Source: an uncultured Bacteroidales bacterium (GTDB taxonomy: Bacteria; Bacteroidota; Bacteroidia; Bacteroidales; Muribaculaceae). Taken from it: 46,897 nucleotides of DNA. A model generated the notes under the pieces. That model did no database searches and had not been told where the DNA came from. It worked only from the letters and a program-made list of their open reading frames with translations. The stretch covers positions 1 through 46,897 of the forward strand of contig CAMWNF010000007.1 in the NCBI GenBank assembly GCA_947175535.1. The letters run 5' to 3'. Both the position numbers and the translations under genes were made by a program. Below are positions 42,726 to 46,897 of this stretch, in pieces (the stretch's first letter is position 1; every line of letters begins with the position of its first letter).

Positions 42726-44261
42726 ATGGCAAACAGTGCTTATGACGTGCTCGGTCCGTCACGGAAAAAATTCATGAACTGGCAGATGAAGACTATCCTC
42801 GTCACGATGATAGGCTACGCTATTTTCTACTTCGTGCGCAAGAACTTCTCTATCGCAATGCCAGGTCTTACTGCCGAATACGGCATTTCCAATAAATCGT
42901 TCGGTTGGATTATATTCGCTGGTTCGCTGGTTTACGGTGTTTCGCGATTTGTCAACGGTTATGTTGTCGACCGTATCCGCGGTCGTGTCGTGATGGCTCT
43001 CGGTCTGCTTCTTTGTGCATTGGCTAATTTCGCTTTCGGCTGGGGTGCTGATTTCAGTAAGTGGTTTACGGGCATCGAGAACGGTCCGCGCATGGTCGAA
43101 GGTCTTGTTTTCTTCATGGGCTTCATAATTATTGTCAACCAATGGTTCCAGGGCATGGGCTATCCTCCGTGTGCCCGCATACTTCCCCATTGGATTCATC
43201 CTTCGGAACTCGCAACCAAAATGTCGATATGGAACTGCTCTCACTCTATCGGCGCAGCCCTTGCCGTGGTTGTCTGCGGTTATATAATGGGCTCGCTCGG
43301 TACGGATTTAAGCAACGACCAGTCATATGTAGGTCATATCGTCAAGAACCTCAGCGACAACGGTGTCAGTGCAGCAGATGCTGTCAAGCAGGCAGCCTCC
43401 TATGCTGCCCACGCCGGTGCGTGGCGTTGGTGCTTCTGGATACCGGCTGTTATAGCTGTGATGGGTGCGATACTGATTTTTGTAGGCCTGCGTGACGAAC
43501 CCAAGGAAGCCGGATTGCCCGACCTCCCCGATACAGGTCTCGGCAAACTCAAGGAGACCACTGACCCCCGCGCACGCAAAAAGTTTGAAAAAGTGATGGT
43601 GTGGACCAACCGTTGGGTCTGGACTTTCTGTGTCGCAAACTTTTTTGTTTACGTTGTCCGCATGGGCATTCTTGACTGGGGACCGAAATTCCTCACCGAA
43701 AGCCGTAATCTTTCGATAGAAAGTGCCGGATGGACTGTCGCCGCATTTGAGGTTGCAGGTATCATCGGAACTATCTTTGCCGGATGGGCGACAGATAAGA
43801 TTTTTCATGGTAAGGGTCACCGCATGTGTGTTGTCTGCATGATTGGTGCCGGACTGTTCATGACGATATTCCGCTTCCTGCCTGAAAGCGCGGGTATCAC
43901 CCTCACAGCTATCGTTCTGATTGGTGCCGGTTTCTTCATCTACGGTCCGCAGGCTCTTATTGGAATCGAACTCGGCAATCAGGCTACCAAAGAAGCTTCG
44001 GCGCGTGCCAACGGTCTCGCCGGTATCATCGGTTATCTCGGCTCGGGTGCGTCAGGTCTTCTTGTCGGTTATGTGGCTGACATCTTCGGCTGGACCTCTG
44101 TGTTTGACACTATCATACTTGTTGCCATCGTCGGCTTGTTTGTCTTTATCTCAATGTGGAAAGCCCCGCGCGACGGTTACGCACGTGCGGCTGCTATCAA
44201 CTATGAAGACGAAACCGCCAATCGCATCAACGGCGGCGATACAACTGACGAACCTATGTAA
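42726..44261 (+). CDS. glpT: Glycerol-3-phosphate transporter (MFS, GlpT)
   Basis: 511 residues, about 12 membrane helices; it begins with FMNWQMKTILVTMIGYAIFYFVRKNFSIAMPG. The GlpT/OPA family signature and DRIRGRVVMALGL loop are visible. It is about 50 residues longer than E. coli GlpT, mainly by a loop at about 190-225 (SLGTDLSNDQSYVGHIV). It takes up glycerol 3-phosphate in exchange for phosphate. It follows glpC after a 60-bp gap. No glycerol kinase or facilitator is in the window, so imported G3P rather than glycerol may feed this pathway. Confidence 0.93.
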   Translation: MANSAYDVLGPSRKKFMNWQMKTILVTMIGYAIFYFVRKNFSIAMPGLTAEYGISNKSFGWIIFAGSLVYGVSRFVNGYVVDRIRGRVVMALGLLLCALANFAFGWGADFSKWFTGIENGPRMVEGLVFFMGFIIIVNQWFQGMGYPPCARILPHWIHPSELATKMSIWNCSHSIGAALAVVVCGYIMGSLGTDLSNDQSYVGHIVKNLSDNGVSAADAVKQAASYAAHAGAWRWCFWIPAVIAVMGAILIFVGLRDEPKEAGLPDLPDTGLGKLKETTDPRARKKFEKVMVWTNRWVWTFCVANFFVYVVRMGILDWGPKFLTESRNLSIESAGWTVAAFEVAGIIGTIFAGWATDKIFHGKGHRMCVVCMIGAGLFMTIFRFLPESAGITLTAIVLIGAGFFIYGPQALIGIELGNQATKEASARANGLAGIIGYLGSGASGLLVGYVADIFGWTSVFDTIILVAIVGLFVFISMWKAPRDGYARAAAINYEDETANRINGGDTTDEPM

Positions 44262-44284
44262 TCAAACCGCTAAACCGAACAAAT

Positions 44285-45145
44285 ATGGAATTTAACAGAT
44301 ATATGTCGCCGATGAGCGACGATGAACTAAAGGCGGCATGCCGTCGCATCCGCCATGTCGCCCTCGATATGGACGGAACCATCTATCTCGGTTCAAAACT
44401 TTTCCCTTGGACAAAAGGCTTTCTAAAGAAATTATCCGATAACGGCATCGGCTATTCCTTCCTGACCAACAACCCGACACGTTCGCTAGACGATTATGTA
44501 AAGAAACTTCACGGTATGGGCATTGATGCTACCCGCGATGAAGTATACACGACCGCAGTAGCTACTATAGATTATATCAAGACTCATTTTCCCGAAGCCC
44601 GTCGCCTTTTCGTTCTCGGCACTCCGAGCATGATAGGTGAGTTCGAAGCTGCCGGATTCGAAATGTGTGCCGACGACCCCGACGACCGTCCCGATGTGCT
44701 TGTCGTGGCATTTGACACAACTTTGGTTTATCCCCGTCTGTGTCGTGCCGCCTGGTGGGCTTCGCAGGGAGTTCCTTATATAGCGACCAACCCCGACCGC
44801 GTGTGTCCGACCGACCAGCCCGTCATCCTTGTCGACTGCGGCAGCATCTGCGAATGCATCACTCACGCCACAGGTAGAAAACCGGATATCGTCATCGGTA
44901 AACCTAATCCCGATATGCTGCGTGGCATCATGGACCGCTACGGCTATCGTGCCGACGAGATTGCGATGTGCGGCGACCGCATCTACACTGACGTCGCCAT
45001 GGCGCGCAACGCCGGTGCGCTCGGCGTTCTCGTGCTTTCCGGCGAAACAACTCTCGATACAGCCGTCAACTCCGACCCGCAGCCTCCGATTACCGCCGAC
45101 ACCGTCGACACCTTCGCCGACTTGCTCATCGCTTCACGCAAATAG
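44285..45145 (+). CDS. HAD-IIA phosphatase, probably sugar- or glycerol-phosphate phosphatase
   Basis: 286 residues. The HAD catalytic motif ALDMDGTIYLG (D28, D30) and a C-terminal motif IAMCGDRIYTDVAMARNAG are both present. A cap domain of the C2a type lies between, with FLTNNPTRS (motif II). It resembles NagD and phosphoglycolate/glycerol phosphate phosphatases. Its place 23 bp after glpT suggests it handles glycerol phosphate or a linked phosphate ester. The substrate is not readable from sequence. Confidence 0.86.
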   Translation: MEFNRYMSPMSDDELKAACRRIRHVALDMDGTIYLGSKLFPWTKGFLKKLSDNGIGYSFLTNNPTRSLDDYVKKLHGMGIDATRDEVYTTAVATIDYIKTHFPEARRLFVLGTPSMIGEFEAAGFEMCADDPDDRPDVLVVAFDTTLVYPRLCRAAWWASQGVPYIATNPDRVCPTDQPVILVDCGSICECITHATGRKPDIVIGKPNPDMLRGIMDRYGYRADEIAMCGDRIYTDVAMARNAGALGVLVLSGETTLDTAVNSDPQPPITADTVDTFADLLIASRK

Positions 45146-45165
45146 GAGCGGTCCTCTTTGTACGG

Positions 45166-46897
45166 ATGAAACTTCGCCTGCTTCTCGTGATTTTGTTGCT
45201 TTGCCCGAAACTTTTTGTTTCGGGTAAGGTGAATATTGAGAATCGGGATTTTCAACTGGTGCTGTCTGACGACGGTCTTGTCGAAAGTTTGATTTACAAG
45301 CCGGACTGCCGCGAATGTCTTTCGCCCGGTGTAAAAATTCCGGTCTGCACCATCACTCAGTATCGCCCTTACGACAATGAAAACTTTCTGATGTATCCCG
45401 CCAAACCACGTTCATTCCCGTCGAACAAGGCTTGGTTGAACGGCGATACACTCATGGTTGAGTTTTCCGACACTTACGACATTGCCAAGCTAAAGGTTGA
45501 CGTCACAGACGAATATATCGCCTTTGATATGGTCGACCGTGACTATCGGATAGAAGACTACGGTGTTAAACGGAAGACCGAACTCGACGAATTCACGTTG
45601 TTGCAGTTGCCCGTCACTAACATGTCACGATTCGGTGAGTGGTTGAATGTCATGTGGGACGATTCTGTCGCAGTTGCTCTTGTTGCGACTGCGCCGACCA
45701 CATTTATTGACGGCGAGCGTCGCAATGAGCACACTGTTCTTTCCGCGTCCACGATGTCAGCGGTAAAGCTCTACAATTCAGGCGCGGCGCTTATTGTATC
45801 TCATCCTGACAGTTTGCTTGACCGTGTCGCATCGCTTGAAGAAAATTTCGATATGCCCCGCGGAGTCGAAAGCCGCAGGGGTGAGCATTATTTGAAATCA
45901 TATTATGAATTGCGAGGCGTAACACTCGATAACATCGACCGCAATATTGAGCTTGCACGACAGGCGGGGCTTAAAACTATGGTCGTTTATTATCCTGATT
46001 TCGCCAAAGCATGCGGTCACTTCGAATGGCGCGACGAATACCCCGGCGGCGTTGATGACCTGGAGGAAATATGCCGTAGAATTACCGCTGCAGGGATGAT
46101 ACCGGGCGTCCATATCCATTATTCCAAGATAGCAGTGACCGACCCATATATCTGCGACGGTACTCCCGACCGGCGTACAAATGTCGTCAGCCGTTACTCG
46201 CTCTCTAAGCCTGTTACAGCCGAAGATGACACTATCTGGGTCGTTCAGTTGCCTGAGAATGTACGCATGGAAGACGGACGTCGTCTGCTTCACGTCGATG
46301 ATGAACTGATTATGTTCACCGACGTTAAGAAGACCGCGCCATACGCTTTCATCGGTTGCACACGCGGAATGTATAATTCTACGCCGGCAGCACATCAGGC
46401 TATGTCGGACCTCCGTCATCTCGATGTCGATGACTGGCCCTTGTTTATCCGCGTAGATCAGGACACCGATATTCCGCGTGAGATAGCCGGACGATTGGCT
46501 GAAATATATTCAAAATGCGGTTTCCGCTTTGTCTATTTCGATGGAGCGGAAGACGTTCCGATGCCGTACTGGTATAACGTATCGCGCTCTCAGCTCGAAG
46601 TTTATAACGCCCTTGACCCTAAGCCGCTTTTTGCCGAAGGCGCGTTGAAATCCCATTACGGCTGGCATATCCTTTCGCGCGGCAATGCTTTCGATATTTT
46701 TCCTCCCGAACGCATCCGCGAGGCTATGCGGCGCTATACCCTTCGTTGTGCCGGACAGGTTGCCTGTGACTTCACGTCGGTCAATTTCGGTTGGGTCAAC
46801 TATCTTGCTCCCTCTGAAAAGACCATCGGCATGCAACCTGATATGTTTGATTTCATCTGCTCTAAGGCTCTCGCTTGGGATTCGCCGATATCACTTG
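45166..46897 (+). CDS. Secreted TIM-barrel glycosidase-like protein, 3' end missing
   Basis: Open reading frame from ATG 45166 to the window edge (577 codons without stop). Signal peptide MKLRLLLVILLLCPKLFVSG, then a beta-rich region NIENRDFQLVLSDDGLVESLIY, typical of a carbohydrate-active N-domain. A barrel-like part follows, with LKSYYELRGV, TMVVYYPDF, GVHIHYSKIAV, VYFDGAED and YGWHILSR. Acidic residues at strand ends (YFDGAED) could be catalytic. It looks like a member of an alpha-galactosidase-like or related family, not assigned. It is 20 bp after the HAD gene and could continue the same operon. Confidence 0.6.
   Translation, partial: MKLRLLLVILLLCPKLFVSGKVNIENRDFQLVLSDDGLVESLIYKPDCRECLSPGVKIPVCTITQYRPYDNENFLMYPAKPRSFPSNKAWLNGDTLMVEFSDTYDIAKLKVDVTDEYIAFDMVDRDYRIEDYGVKRKTELDEFTLLQLPVTNMSRFGEWLNVMWDDSVAVALVATAPTTFIDGERRNEHTVLSASTMSAVKLYNSGAALIVSHPDSLLDRVASLEENFDMPRGVESRRGEHYLKSYYELRGVTLDNIDRNIELARQAGLKTMVVYYPDFAKACGHFEWRDEYPGGVDDLEEICRRITAAGMIPGVHIHYSKIAVTDPYICDGTPDRRTNVVSRYSLSKPVTAEDDTIWVVQLPENVRMEDGRRLLHVDDELIMFTDVKKTAPYAFIGCTRGMYNSTPAAHQAMSDLRHLDVDDWPLFIRVDQDTDIPREIAGRLAEIYSKCGFRFVYFDGAEDVPMPYWYNVSRSQLEVYNALDPKPLFAEGALKSHYGWHILSRGNAFDIFPPERIREAMRRYTLRCAGQVACDFTSVNFGWVNYLAPSEKTIGMQPDMFDFICSKALAWDSPISL

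Noticed and set aside
1-46897. CRISPR arrays, tRNA or rRNA genes, IS elements or phage genes
   Set aside because: No regularly spaced repeats, clover-leaf sequences, transposase or phage motifs were seen on either strand.

Overview
The window looks like chromosomal DNA from a gut Bacteroidales, most likely a Muribaculaceae-type genus. The reasons are TAnnTTTG/TTTG promoters of the Bacteroidetes type, a Bacteroidetes-style dcw cluster (long MraY, PASTA-bearing PBP, FtsL-like protein), a myo-inositol phosphate synthase next to a CDP-alcohol phosphatidyltransferase, and the many small SPII lipoproteins. The genus assignment is inference. No rRNA, tRNA, IS element, prophage or CRISPR array was seen. 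No gene-free stretch exceeds 300 bases.

Layout: (1) 1-234, the start of a leftward lactonase-family gene. (2) 359-2061, an AT-rich leftward cassette of a small XRE regulator followed by four small exported proteins. One of these is a 55-residue lipopeptide, and two tandem GTAAA-N5-TTTAC dyads precede the first exported gene. This is the best candidate for an undescribed system. (3) 2343-6203, ftsB-like, membrane protein, mutS and GNAT acetyltransferase in one leftward operon. (4) 6424-10698, inositol/lipid genes: myo-inositol phosphate synthase, CDP-alcohol phosphatidyltransferase, a PlsC-like acyltransferase and an ATP-grasp protein. (5) 10741-26714, a compact leftward dcw cluster: rsmH-ftsL-pbp-murE-mraY-murD-ftsW-murG-murC-ftsQ-ftsA-ftsZ, with a sirtuin overlapping the ftsZ stop. 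mraZ, murF, murB and ddl are absent from it. (6) 26929-28860, a membrane-anchored pseudokinase and a GNAT-like protein. (7) 28937-31667, a thioredoxin-like lipoprotein, metX and hom, overlapping one another. (8) 31914-33134, rightward hflX. (9) 33309-37473, a rightward secreted FAD oxidoreductase with two near-identical Tat-exported DUF4434-like proteins. (10) 37552-45145, divergent glpR and glpABC-glpT plus a HAD phosphatase, followed by a secreted TIM-barrel-like protein that runs off the window.

Together the window covers envelope construction (peptidoglycan precursors, divisome, inositol lipid), homoserine/methionine precursor synthesis, and anaerobic use of glycerol 3-phosphate with electrons passed to the quinone pool. 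Functions are assigned by reading translated sequence and motifs only; no database search was run.
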